Below, one piece after another: positions 1 through 7,000 of a DNA stretch of 11,681 nucleotides (the stretch's first letter is position 1; the number at the start of each line of letters is the position of its first letter). Source of the stretch: Paracoccaceae bacterium (GTDB taxonomy: Bacteria; Pseudomonadota; Alphaproteobacteria; Rhodobacterales; Rhodobacteraceae); NCBI GenBank assembly GCA_004566265.1, contig SPLB01000335.1:1-11681 (forward strand), in the 5' to 3' direction. The notes beneath the pieces were generated by a model. The model saw nothing but the letters and a program-made list of their open reading frames with translations, was not told where the DNA came from and ran no database searches. Made by a program: the position numbers and the translations under genes.

Positions 1-19
1 ATTTGCAGGCGATGTTCGG

Positions 20-55
20 ATAAGAAAAGCCCGGCAATCACCGGGCTTTTCTTAT
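20..55. terminator. Bidirectional rho-independent terminator
   Basis: A perfect 15-bp inverted repeat (arms 20-34 and 41-55) encloses a 6-base loop. The arms have a GC core (GCCCGG / CCGGGC) flanked by A-rich and T-rich ends, so each strand gives a GC stem followed by a U-rich tract. The repeat overlaps the stop codon of the minus-strand DUF502 gene (52-54). On the plus strand a TAA at 21-23 closes an open frame coming in from the left edge, whose last codons would read LQAMFG. This suggests a convergent neighbour that shares the terminator, but too little of it is visible to identify. The hairpin is directly seen; termination is inferred from its form. Confidence 0.9.
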
Positions 56-735
56 GTTTCTTTAGGAGGTTGGCTGAGGTCCTTGCCGTTTGGATAAACC
101 AAGCCTGCAGAAATCACCAGCTTTGCTGCGTCCTCAACACTCATGTCGAGTTCGATAATGTCTTCTTTCGGGAAGTACAGCAGAAACCCCGAGGTCGGGT
201 TTGGCGTGGTGGGGACAAAAACACTCATGAGTTTGCCGCCGGTTTCGGCTTTCTCGGACACTTCGCCTTTTGCTTCCGTCGAGATGAAACCAACCGCCCA
301 AATCCCACGGCGTGGGTATTGTATCAGACAGGCTTTTTCAAACGTGCGATCGGACTGCGCAAACACCGTTTCGGATATCTGTTTGATCCCGGAATAGATC
401 GAACGCACAACGGGCATCCGATCCACAAGGTTTTCGGCATAGCCAATCAGGGAGCGGCCAATAATGCCCTTAGCAATCCAACCCACAAGGATGGTGAACA
501 GCAGAAAAAAGATCAGTCCGACACCACGAAGGTTGATGCCAATATATTTTTCCGGCTGGAAGGTCGCAGGCACAAGCGGCAACACGACGCCGTCGATCCA
601 GCCCATGGTGGTCCACAACAGCCAAACGGTCAGGCCCACGGGGGCAATGACCACAATCCCTGTCAGGAAAGAGGAGCGCAGCAAGGAAAAGAGACCGGGC
701 TTGCGGGGATGTTCTTCGTCAAAGGGCGTTTTCAT
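52..735 (-). CDS. DUF502 family inner-membrane protein
   Basis: This 227-residue protein of the DUF502 family has no firmly assigned biochemical role. After a short polar N-terminus there are two hydrophobic segments, at about residues 21-43 and 70-93, so it should sit in the cytoplasmic membrane. The rest is a soluble domain. Family hallmarks are MPVVRSIYSGIKQ at about 107-119 and VFVPTTPNPTSGFLL at about 172-186. Plant relatives of the same family are the LIKE-COV proteins. The ATG at 735 is preceded by no clear Shine-Dalgarno sequence, but it gives the usual charged lead before the first membrane segment. It lies 87 bases after psuG on the same strand with no terminator between, so it could be read through from the psu genes or use its own weak promoter. 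The family call is firm; the function is unknown. Confidence 0.9.
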   Translation of the reverse strand: MKTPFDEEHPRKPGLFSLLRSSFLTGIVVIAPVGLTVWLLWTTMGWIDGVVLPLVPATFQPEKYIGINLRGVGLIFFLLFTILVGWIAKGIIGRSLIGYAENLVDRMPVVRSIYSGIKQISETVFAQSDRTFEKACLIQYPRRGIWAVGFISTEAKGEVSEKAETGGKLMSVFVPTTPNPTSGFLLYFPKEDIIELDMSVEDAAKLVISAGLVYPNGKDLSQPPKET

Positions 736-762
736 TGGCGTCGTTTATTTGGAGTCAACTGT

Positions 763-791
763 AAGCTATGTAGTCTTTGTCTGGACGACAA
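763..791 (-). promoter_or_regulatory. Possible promoter for the DUF502 gene
   Basis: On the minus strand TTGTCG (786-791) and TAGCTT (763-768) are separated by 17 bases, about 27 bases before the DUF502 start codon. The -35 match is fair and the -10 match is weak (3 of 6). It is offered only because the 736-822 gap otherwise holds no recognisable element and no terminator after psuG. Confidence 0.25.
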
Positions 792-822
792 TGGGTTAAT
801 ACCACCGAGCCCCATATTCGTG

Positions 823-1731
823 TTAGTTTTTGAGCAATGCCTGTGCGATTTTCGCCGCAAGCCGCGCATTATTGCGAACAAGCGCAATATTGGCGACGAG
901 GGAACGGCCGTCAGTCAGTTCAAAAATACGCTGCAGCAGGAACGGCGTCACGCTTTTGCCGCTTACATTCTGGGCGTCTGCTTCGGACTGCGCTTGGGCA
1001 ATGATGGGTGCCAACTCCGCCGAAGGGATCTCTGCAGCAGCCGGGATCGGATTGGCAACAAGTTGGCCGCCTTGCAAATTGAGGGTTGCGCGCATTTTGT
1101 GGGCGCGTGCAATTTCCTCTGCGCTATTCATGCGCAGCGGCACGGCAAGTTCTGAGGTCGCGGACCAGAAAGCCGGGAAACTGTCCTGAGCATAGCCGAT
1201 AACCGGAACGCCTTGGGTTTCCAATACTTCGAGCGTCTTTGGTACGTCCAAAATGGCCTTAGCGCCAGCCGCGACCACGGTCACCGGAGTTTGCGCCAGC
1301 TCCATCAAATCGGCGGAGATGTCAAAGCTACGCTCCGCGCCTTTGTGAACGCCGCCAATGCCGCCGGTTGCAAAGACAGAAATGCCTGCGAGATGCGCCG
1401 CAATCATGGTGGCGGCCACGGTGGTAGCACCAGTGCCGCCCGTGGCAAGGCAGGCTGCGAAATCGGCGCGTGACAGTTTGGCCACGTTGGTCATCTGACC
1501 CAGAGATTGCAGCGTCTCTGAGCCCACACCCACGTGCAGCACGCCTTCGATCACCACAATAGTGGCGGGCGTTGCGCCCGCGTCACGCACATCCTGCTCT
1601 ACTCTTGCAGCCACTTCCACGTTCTGCGGATAAGGCATGCCATGCGTGATGATGGTGCTCTCCAGCGCAACAATGGCTTTGCCAGCTTCACGGGCTGCGT
1701 CGACTTCTGCGGAAAATTGGATTTTGATCAA
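823..1731 (-). CDS. psuG: Pseudouridine-5'-phosphate glycosidase
   Basis: This enzyme reversibly cleaves the C-C glycosidic bond of pseudouridine 5'-phosphate to give uracil and ribose 5-phosphate, using a Mn-dependent Schiff-base mechanism known from the E. coli enzyme. At 302 residues it has the normal length. VALESTIITHGMPYPQN at about 21-37 holds the catalytic Glu (E24). K85, D141, K158 (in AGAKAILD, the expected Schiff-base lysine) and N281 sit at constant offset from E. coli Lys93, Asp149, Lys166 and Asn289, as far as I recall those numbers. The glycine-rich TGGTGATT and ATGGIGGVHKG segments also fit. The start is TTG at 1731, overlapping the TGA of the upstream kinase gene in a TTGA tetranucleotide. 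A GGAG about ten bases upstream supports it, and no ATG occurs before residue 32, inside the active site. Translational coupling with the kinase gene is likely. Confidence 0.95.
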   Translation of the reverse strand: MIKIQFSAEVDAAREAGKAIVALESTIITHGMPYPQNVEVAARVEQDVRDAGATPATIVVIEGVLHVGVGSETLQSLGQMTNVAKLSRADFAACLATGGTGATTVAATMIAAHLAGISVFATGGIGGVHKGAERSFDISADLMELAQTPVTVVAAGAKAILDVPKTLEVLETQGVPVIGYAQDSFPAFWSATSELAVPLRMNSAEEIARAHKMRATLNLQGGQLVANPIPAAAEIPSAELAPIIAQAQSEADAQNVSGKSVTPFLLQRIFELTDGRSLVANIALVRNNARLAAKIAQALLKN

Positions 1732-2636
1732 ACCGGGGGTTCTCCAGAGACATAGGTCGCCGCAGCGCGTAGGGCCGAGGCGAGGGCAGTGTCGCGGTCT
1801 TCGCCGCGCGCTTCGGCCACAATATGGGCCGCCATAAATGTGTCCCCTGCGCCGGTAATGCGAGCAACCGTCACAACCGGCGGGGCTTTGGTGCAGCTGC
1901 TGTCCTGATCCGCTACCGTGGCAGAGCTTCCGCCATCTGTAACCAGAACACGATCAGCGCCACGCGCCAGCAGCGCTTTTGCAGCTTCATCGCTCGACGA
2001 AAAGTCTTCTTGGCATAGGATCCCTGCTTCTTCGAGGTTCACATAAAGCGTGCCGCGCGCGTGCGTCATAAAGGGGCGCAGGCGTTCGGCCTTGCCGGGC
2101 GATGCAGGGGCGACACGCAGGTCGGCCTTGGCAAATGCCGGGTGCGTTGCGATTTCGGTTAGCAGCGACAGCTTGAGATTGCCATCCAGGGCAACCGGAC
2201 CGGTATAGGGTGCGGCTTCCGAACCAAGCGTCCCATCGAGCAGCGGGCGCAGGATTTTGTCGCCAGCCGCCTCAAGCGAATGCGCATCGGCAATCGCGGC
2301 AATTAAGCCGTTTGCGCCCTCAATCGCCATGTAACGGTCGGTCGGCAAATCCTCTGACCTGTAAAGGTGATCGGTGATGAGCCCCAACTGTGCACAGGCG
2401 GCGACCAACTCGTTGCCTTCGGCGTCCCGACCAACAGCGCTGAGCGCGGCGGGGCGCATGCCAAACCGTGCCAGCGTCATAGCAATATTCATGGCCACGC
2501 CGCCGGGCAGGCGGGTGATGCGACCGGGCACATCCGACCCCACACGCATTTCCAGATTGGAGCGCCCGATAATGTCCCAAAGGACTGACCCAATACAGAG
2601 AATATCCGGGGTGTCTGATGGGGAAGCCTGTGTCAT
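1728..2636 (-). CDS. psuK: PfkB-family sugar kinase, probable pseudouridine kinase
   Basis: This ribokinase/PfkB-fold kinase of 302 residues probably phosphorylates pseudouridine to pseudouridine 5'-phosphate, the substrate of the glycosidase encoded next. An N-terminal strand, ILCIGSVLWDI (12-22), is followed by the substrate-side LPGGVAMNIAMTLARFG (43-59), which resembles the GGVGRNIA of E. coli PsuK. The NxxE magnesium motif is at N200/E203. The C-terminal PfkB signature TGAGDTF is at 261-267 with the catalytic base D265. The ATG at 2636 has AGGA about six bases upstream. Its stop overlaps the psuG start. Substrate assignment rests on the psuG linkage, because PfkB sequences alone predict substrate poorly. 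No nucleoside transporter is adjacent, so substrate is either imported by something encoded elsewhere or comes from internal RNA turnover. Confidence 0.85.
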   Translation of the reverse strand: MTQASPSDTPDILCIGSVLWDIIGRSNLEMRVGSDVPGRITRLPGGVAMNIAMTLARFGMRPAALSAVGRDAEGNELVAACAQLGLITDHLYRSEDLPTDRYMAIEGANGLIAAIADAHSLEAAGDKILRPLLDGTLGSEAAPYTGPVALDGNLKLSLLTEIATHPAFAKADLRVAPASPGKAERLRPFMTHARGTLYVNLEEAGILCQEDFSSSDEAAKALLARGADRVLVTDGGSSATVADQDSSCTKAPPVVTVARITGAGDTFMAAHIVAEARGEDRDTALASALRAAATYVSGEPPV

Positions 2637-2700
2637 AACCGTCCTATTGCCACTTTCTTTGCCGTTTGTACGCGAGGATGCGGACGCTCAACTGTTTTGA

Positions 2701-3342
2701 TCACGCCATTGCATTCTGAAGCGCGCGGAGGGCTGCAACAGGATCCTCAGACGTCCAGAGTTCGTCGCCAACGCCGAAGAAATCGGTAATTGGGGTGAGG
2801 GAGCGCACCAATTCGGTGGTCAGCCCGCCCTCGGCCACAATCGGCACCTCGATCATCTCTGACCACCATTGAAACAGGTCTGGTTCGGCCACAGCACCGT
2901 CGCCAAGGCCAGACAGGCCCACGGGGCCAAAACACACGTAATCTGCACCCGCTTCGCCTGCGCTCATCCCATCATGGCGCGAGCTGCCACAGTGGCAGCC
3001 AACAATGGAGTCCGGCCCCAGCGCCTTGCGCGCGGCCCGCACAGAGCGCGAGCTGTCCGACAAATGCACACCATCCAGCCCCAGACGCTCGGCGAGGATT
3101 TGATGATCCGAGATAACCAGCGCAATATCGCGCGAGTCAGTCACAGTGCGCAGCGCATCTGCAGACCGCAGCAGGACATCCTCATCCCGTGATACCAGAT
3201 CCAGACGCACGCAGGCGACCTCTGCAGCATCTAGCACGCGGGCCAATTGCTCGGGGAAGACATCCAGTTCGAAGCTCGGCGGAGAAATCAGGTAGATCTG
3301 CGGCTGTTCAAATTGATCCTGAGACGGGTCGGCGCTGGCCAT
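2701..3342 (-). CDS. ThiE-like TIM-barrel protein, diverged
   Basis: This 213-residue protein belongs to the thiamine-phosphate synthase (ThiE/TenI) superfamily. Barrel landmarks are IYLISPP (16-22), LDGVHLSDSS (89-98), GADYVCFGPV (132-141), VPIVAEGGLT (166-175) and a final SEDPVAALRAL (198-208). The canonical precursor-binding residues are largely gone. The usual QLREK strand reads VRLDLV (45-50), the NDD/NDR motif reads SDH (78-80), and the TxTK after the GPI strand reads GLSGLGD (142-148). True ThiE joins HMP pyrophosphate to thiazole phosphate; this copy may do something else or be non-catalytic. The ATG at 3342 has AGGAGA six bases upstream. It heads the minus-strand run, 64 bases before the kinase gene, so co-transcription with psuK-psuG is likely. 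The fold assignment is good; a thiamine role is doubtful. Confidence 0.75.
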   Translation of the reverse strand: MASADPSQDQFEQPQIYLISPPSFELDVFPEQLARVLDAAEVACVRLDLVSRDEDVLLRSADALRTVTDSRDIALVISDHQILAERLGLDGVHLSDSSRSVRAARKALGPDSIVGCHCGSSRHDGMSAGEAGADYVCFGPVGLSGLGDGAVAEPDLFQWWSEMIEVPIVAEGGLTTELVRSLTPITDFFGVGDELWTSEDPVAALRALQNAMA

Positions 3343-3386
3343 GGCTGCTCTCCTGAAAAAGATGTCGGAGGGAAAGGTGAGACCGC

Positions 3387-3414
3387 TGTTTACCTGAAAT
3401 CACCGTTTGCGCAA
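3387..3414 (-). promoter_or_regulatory. Possible promoter of the ThiE-like/psuK/psuG run
   Basis: On the minus strand TTGCGC (3409-3414) and TAAACA (3387-3392) lie 16 bases apart, about 45 bases before the ThiE-like start codon. The match is weak in both boxes. The TTGCGC is also one arm of a small hairpin (GCGCAA, 4-base loop, TTGCGC; 3409-3424), which could be coincidence. Confidence 0.22.
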
Positions 3415-3485
3415 GGATTTGCGCGGGCGTCGCGTGCTTTGACGCGGTATTTGCCTGGAGAGACGCGCCCAAGCCCTTGCTCCTT

Positions 3486-3519
3486 TGACCCTCGCCCAGT
3501 AGGGGAAGGTCACTTTTTT
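3486..3519 (+). terminator. Terminator-like hairpin in the trmJ leader
   Basis: The arms TGACC (3486-3490) and GGTCA (3508-3512) pair outside. Inside, TC/GA and CCC/GGG pair around an AGTA loop, with one C-A mismatch and one bulged G. One base later comes a run of six T (3514-3519). This is the form of an intrinsic terminator, yet it lies only a few bases upstream of the trmJ ribosome-binding site, and the upstream gene is divergent. It could therefore act as an attenuator, end a short leader RNA, or be inactive. The structure is seen; the function is inferred. Confidence 0.4.
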
Positions 3520-3532
3520 CGGAGACGTCATC

Positions 3533-4282
3533 ATGCCACGCGAGATCCCGCAACCAATTTTTGTTCTGGTCCGCCCGCAAATGGGTGAAAACATCGGCGC
3601 CGCCGCGCGGGCGATGTGGAACTTTGGTCTTGATCGTATGCGCATTGTCGCGCCGCGTGATGGCTGGCCGAACCCCAAGGCGGTTGCTATGGCCTCTGGA
3701 GCCGGGCGCCTGCTGGACGAAGCGCAGATGGCCGCAGATCTTCCCGAAGCGCTGGCCGATTGCACGTATGTCTTTGCCACCACTGCGCGCCCGCGAGAGC
3801 TGACCAAGCCGGTCTTTAGCCCCGAAGGCGCGATGCAGAAAGCAGCCGAGCTGATCGGGCAGGGCGAAAGGGTCGCGGTCCTCTTTGGTCCCGAACGCGC
3901 AGGTCTGGAAAACGAAGATATTGCCAAGGCCAATGCGATCATTACCGTGCCGGTGAATCCGGAATTTGCCTCGCTGAACTTGGGGCAGTGTGTATTGCTC
4001 ACGGCCTATGAGTGGCGCCGTCAGGCTGAAGCCGTGCCGGATGAAGTTACAGATCTAGGCAAGAACGACTGGGCCACCAACGCCGAGATCGAGGCGCTGG
4101 TAACGCACTATGAGGATCGCCTGGTCGAGGCGGGCTATTTTTTCCCACCAGAAAAGGCGCCGGGGATGAAAACCGTGTTCCGCAATCTCTGGTCCCGCAT
4201 GCGCCTGACCCGCGCCGATGTTCAGATGCTGCATGGAATCATGCGGCAAATGGTCCGTTGGAAAGAGCACAGCAACAAATAA
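3533..4282 (+). CDS. trmJ: tRNA (cytidine/uridine-32-2'-O)-methyltransferase TrmJ-type
   Basis: This SPOUT-class (TrmH/TrmJ family) RNA methyltransferase uses S-adenosylmethionine to 2'-O-methylate tRNA, position 32 in the characterised TrmJ enzymes. The 249 residues show the three family motifs: ENIGAAARAMWNFG (19-32), with the conserved Asn and Arg; LFGPERAGLENEDI (117-130); and VNPEFASLNLGQCVLLTAYE (141-160), which forms the deep trefoil knot that binds SAM. A C-terminal helical extension of about 75 residues is typical of TrmJ rather than TrmL, which is much shorter. The ATG at 3533 has GGAG eight bases upstream. It is transcribed divergently from the ThiE-like gene, and ctaA follows 68 bases later. 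Family assignment is strong; the exact target nucleotide is inferred. Confidence 0.88.
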   Translation: MPREIPQPIFVLVRPQMGENIGAAARAMWNFGLDRMRIVAPRDGWPNPKAVAMASGAGRLLDEAQMAADLPEALADCTYVFATTARPRELTKPVFSPEGAMQKAAELIGQGERVAVLFGPERAGLENEDIAKANAIITVPVNPEFASLNLGQCVLLTAYEWRRQAEAVPDEVTDLGKNDWATNAEIEALVTHYEDRLVEAGYFFPPEKAPGMKTVFRNLWSRMRLTRADVQMLHGIMRQMVRWKEHSNK

Positions 4283-4350
4283 ACTCGGGGTAGGTGGACG
4301 CAACCTCTTGCGCCCCCTAGCTTCCTTCAGAGCGACGATAAGAGGCCGAA

Positions 4351-5496
4351 ATGAGCAACCGCAGCATATTTGTAGAGGTTTCCACCGAGAAGGCAGAAAC
4401 CAAAGCGCCAAAGGCCGGGCTGATCGACCGGGGCCGCAGTGGTGCGCGCCAGGCAATCCGCGTCTGGCTGTCCGTGCTGTTTACGTTGGTGGTTGCAATG
4501 ATTGTGGTGGGCGGTCTGACCCGCCTGACGGACAGCGGGCTGTCAATCACAGAATGGCGCCCGGTTACCGGTGCAATTCCCCCAATGTCCGAGGCTGACT
4601 GGCTGGCCGAGTTTGAGAAATACAAACAGATCGACCAGTACCAAATCATGAATCAGTGGATGGAACTGTCTGATTTTAAGGTGATTTATTGGTGGGAATG
4701 GGGTCATCGCCAGCTGGGCCGTGTGGTTGGCCTTGTCTGGGCTGTGGGCTTCTTTGGATTCCTGATTGCGCGCCAGATACCTGTGGGTTGGACGGGCCGT
4801 CTGGTGCTGCCGGGTCTGCTGGGTGGCTTGCAGGGCACGATTGGCTGGTGGATGGTTGCCTCTGGCGTGACGTCTGGTGAAGGGATGACCGCCGTCGCCT
4901 CCTACCGTCTGGCAACGCATCTTGGGCTGGCTTTTGTGATACTGGGATTTCTTGGCTGGTACATCCTGATGATGGGCCGCGAAGAACGTGACTTGATGCA
5001 GGCGCGGCGCGGCAAAGACGCCAAACTGTTTTCCATGTCGACGGGGCTCATGCATTTTGCCTTCCTGCAGATCCTGCTGGGCGCATTGGTGGCCGGGATC
5101 GATGCAGGTCGCTCTTTCACCGATTGGCCGTTGATGGGTGGGCAAATCCTGCCACCGAACATGTGGATGGTCGAGCCGGTCTGGAAAAACTTCTTTGAAA
5201 ATCCGGGGCTAGTGCAATTTGTTCACCGCGTCAGCGGATATCTCTTGATGGCTTTTGGCATTGTGGTTTGGCTGCGGGCGCGGGGCAGTGCCCATGTTGC
5301 AACCCGCTTTGCATTCAACATCGTGTTTGCCGCCCTTCTCCTGCAGATGGTGGTCGGAATAATAACCGTCATTACTGCAGCGCCCGTGCAGATTGCGATT
5401 GTCCACCAGTTGATCGCTGTGCTTCTGTGGGCGGGAATCCTGCGGGCCCGGTTTCTGGCGGGATACCCGATTGCAACCTCAATTAAAGGTCATTGA
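4351..5496 (+). CDS. ctaA: Heme A synthase (COX15/CtaA family)
   Basis: This integral membrane enzyme oxidises the C8 methyl of heme O to the formyl group of heme A, the cofactor of aa3-type cytochrome oxidases. At 381 residues with a polar N-terminus of about 30 residues, it matches the longer COX15-like type of alphaproteobacteria and mitochondria. About eight transmembrane segments can be placed, near 33-55, 122-142, 150-170, 187-207, 230-251, 288-308, 319-340 and 347-366. GGLTRLTDSGLSITEWRPV (54-72) is the family signature loop. The four expected heme-ligand histidines are H119 (in EWGHRQLGR), H190 (ATHLGLAF), H292 (FVHRVSGY) and H352 (VHQLIAVLLW). AAGAGG before the ATG at 4351 serves as the ribosome-binding site. 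No other cytochrome oxidase genes are near. The peptidase gene begins directly after its stop. Confidence 0.95.
   Translation: MSNRSIFVEVSTEKAETKAPKAGLIDRGRSGARQAIRVWLSVLFTLVVAMIVVGGLTRLTDSGLSITEWRPVTGAIPPMSEADWLAEFEKYKQIDQYQIMNQWMELSDFKVIYWWEWGHRQLGRVVGLVWAVGFFGFLIARQIPVGWTGRLVLPGLLGGLQGTIGWWMVASGVTSGEGMTAVASYRLATHLGLAFVILGFLGWYILMMGREERDLMQARRGKDAKLFSMSTGLMHFAFLQILLGALVAGIDAGRSFTDWPLMGGQILPPNMWMVEPVWKNFFENPGLVQFVHRVSGYLLMAFGIVVWLRARGSAHVATRFAFNIVFAALLLQMVVGIITVITAAPVQIAIVHQLIAVLLWAGILRARFLAGYPIATSIKGH
5485..5490 (+). promoter_or_regulatory. Ribosome-binding site deciding the M32 peptidase start
   Basis: AAAGGT lies eight bases before the ATG at 5499 and only two bases before the in-frame TTG at 5493. 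Spacing therefore favours ATG 5499, which places the peptidase start just after the ctaA stop (5494-5496) rather than overlapping it. Confidence 0.55.
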
Positions 5497-5498
5497 CG

Positions 5499-6968
5499 AT
5501 GGACGCATTTGAGCAGCTTCTAGCATTTTCCCGCGACACCCAGGCCTTGGGGCAGATTGCTGGCCGTTTGGGCTGGGATCAGGAAACCATGATGCCTGCC
5601 GGTGCAGGTGCGCAACGTGGCGAGGAAATGGCCGCCATCGAAGGTGTGCTGCATGCGCGCCGCTCTGATCCGAAGATCGCTGAATGGCTTGAGACTGCCG
5701 AGGCACCCGACGTTGCGGGTGCCGCAATCCTGCGTGAGATCCGCTATGGCTTTGATCGCACGCGCAAAGTACCTACTGATCTGGCGCGCCGCATTGCTCA
5801 GGTTACCTCGGAAGCACAAACAAAATGGGCGCAATCCCGTGCGGATGAAGATGTCGCCTCGTTCCTTCCCGTGCTTGAGGAGGTGGTCGCGCTAAAGCGC
5901 GAGGAAGGTCAGGCACTGGCCGAAGGAGGCGACGTTTATGACGCAATGGTTGCAGATTACGAGCGTGGCGTAACTGGTTCGGATATCGCTAAAATCTTTG
6001 ATGCCATGCGTCCCGGTCTCGTAGATCTGCGGGCGCGTGTTCTAGACAAGCCAACCCCAAGGGCGCTCGACGGGACCTTTGACTCGGTCAAGCAGCTCGC
6101 GCTTGCTGAGCAGCTGGCTCTGGCGTTTGGCTATGATTTCAATCATGGGCGCATTGACACGGCCGTGCACCCGTTCAGTTCCGGCAGTGGGCTTGATGTG
6201 CGCATCACCACCCGCACCAGCGAAACTGACCCATTTAACTGCTTCTATTCGACGATCCATGAGGTTGGTCATGCCGGTTATGAACAGAATGTTGATCATG
6301 CCTATCTTCTGACCCCGTTGGGGTGTGGTGTGTCGATGGGGGTACATGAAAGCCAAAGCCGGATTTACGAAAACCAGCTCGGGCGTTCGCGCGCTTTCAC
6401 GGGCTGGCTCTTTAACCAAATGCAGGCGAGCTTTGGCAGCTTCGGGATTGAAAACGCGGATGAATTCTATGCAGCGGTGAACGCGGTACATCGCGGCTAT
6501 ATCCGAACCGAGGCTGATGAGCTTCAGTATAATCTGCATGTCATGCTCCGGTTTGGGCTTGAGCGCGCACTGATGATTGGTGATTTGAGCGTTGGTGATC
6601 TGGAAGCCGCCTGGAACGATCGTTTTGCTGCGGATTTTGGCTATGCGGTCGACAAACCCTCTAACGGAATGCTTCAGGATGTGCATTGGTCTGTTGGGCT
6701 GTTCGGCTATTTCCCGACGTATTCGTTGGGAAATATCTATGCGGGCTGCCTTTATGAGGCATTGCAAGCGGACGTTCCGAACCTTGACGCGGACTTGGCG
6801 AACGGCAACACCAGCCGTGCAACGCACTGGCTCCGTGACAATCTGCAAAAACACGGCGCGCTTCGGTCACCAAAAGATACGATTGTTCATGCAACGGGCG
6901 CAGAACCGACACATGAGCCGCTCATGAGGTATCTTGAGAACAAGTTCTCCGAAATCTATAACCTCTAA
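5499..6968 (+). CDS. Carboxypeptidase, M32 (Taq-type) metallopeptidase
   Basis: This is a zinc metallocarboxypeptidase of family M32, which trims amino acids from peptide C-termini in the cytoplasm; no signal peptide is visible. From ATG 5499 it has 489 residues, the usual length. The zinc site HEVGH is at 254-258 and the third ligand Glu is in HESQSR (E284). Other family blocks are present: HPFSSGSGLDVRITTR (224-239), IRTEADELQYNLHVMLRFGLE (335-355) and GYFPTYSLGNIYA (403-415). The N-terminal half is helical, as in the Thermus and Pyrococcus enzymes. An in-frame TTG at 5493 would add two residues and overlap the ctaA stop, but the ribosome-binding site fits the ATG better. It lies two bases after ctaA and is probably co-transcribed. 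It is closed by a shared terminator. The substrate in the cell is unknown. Confidence 0.94.
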   Translation: MDAFEQLLAFSRDTQALGQIAGRLGWDQETMMPAGAGAQRGEEMAAIEGVLHARRSDPKIAEWLETAEAPDVAGAAILREIRYGFDRTRKVPTDLARRIAQVTSEAQTKWAQSRADEDVASFLPVLEEVVALKREEGQALAEGGDVYDAMVADYERGVTGSDIAKIFDAMRPGLVDLRARVLDKPTPRALDGTFDSVKQLALAEQLALAFGYDFNHGRIDTAVHPFSSGSGLDVRITTRTSETDPFNCFYSTIHEVGHAGYEQNVDHAYLLTPLGCGVSMGVHESQSRIYENQLGRSRAFTGWLFNQMQASFGSFGIENADEFYAAVNAVHRGYIRTEADELQYNLHVMLRFGLERALMIGDLSVGDLEAAWNDRFAADFGYAVDKPSNGMLQDVHWSVGLFGYFPTYSLGNIYAGCLYEALQADVPNLDADLANGNTSRATHWLRDNLQKHGALRSPKDTIVHATGAEPTHEPLMRYLENKFSEIYNL

Positions 6969-6974
6969 AAATAG

Positions 6975-7000
6975 GGCCGCAAACTGCGGCCTCTTTATTT
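6975..7000. terminator. Bidirectional terminator between convergent genes
   Basis: The arms GGCCGCA (6975-6981) and TGCGGCC (6985-6991) form a perfect 7-bp stem with a 3-base loop. A T-rich tail (6992-7000) follows on the plus strand and an A-rich tract (6967-6973) precedes it. It sits in the 30-base gap between the peptidase stop and the stop of the minus-strand DUF6614-like gene, so it can serve both. Confidence 0.88.

Noticed and set aside
70..1155. Long plus-strand open frame (361 codons) opposite DUF502 and psuG
   Set aside because: It is antisense to two well-supported genes, its translation is rich in His, Cys and Arg, it has no family features, and it spans their intergenic gap.
3485..3512. 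MerR-type operator (TTGACC followed by a dyad) upstream of trmJ
   Set aside because: The dyad is imperfect, with a bulge, no acceptable -10 box lies 19-20 bases after TTGACC, and the trailing T run suits a terminator-like hairpin better. No metal-resistance gene is near.
3343..3532. TPP riboswitch before the ThiE-like gene
   Set aside because: I could not find the conserved TPP core elements in order on the minus strand; only a small GCGCAA/TTGCGC hairpin is present.
6042..6854. Minus-strand open frame (270 codons) opposite the M32 peptidase gene
   Set aside because: The sense strand carries the complete zinc-peptidase motifs; the antisense translation shows nothing recognisable.
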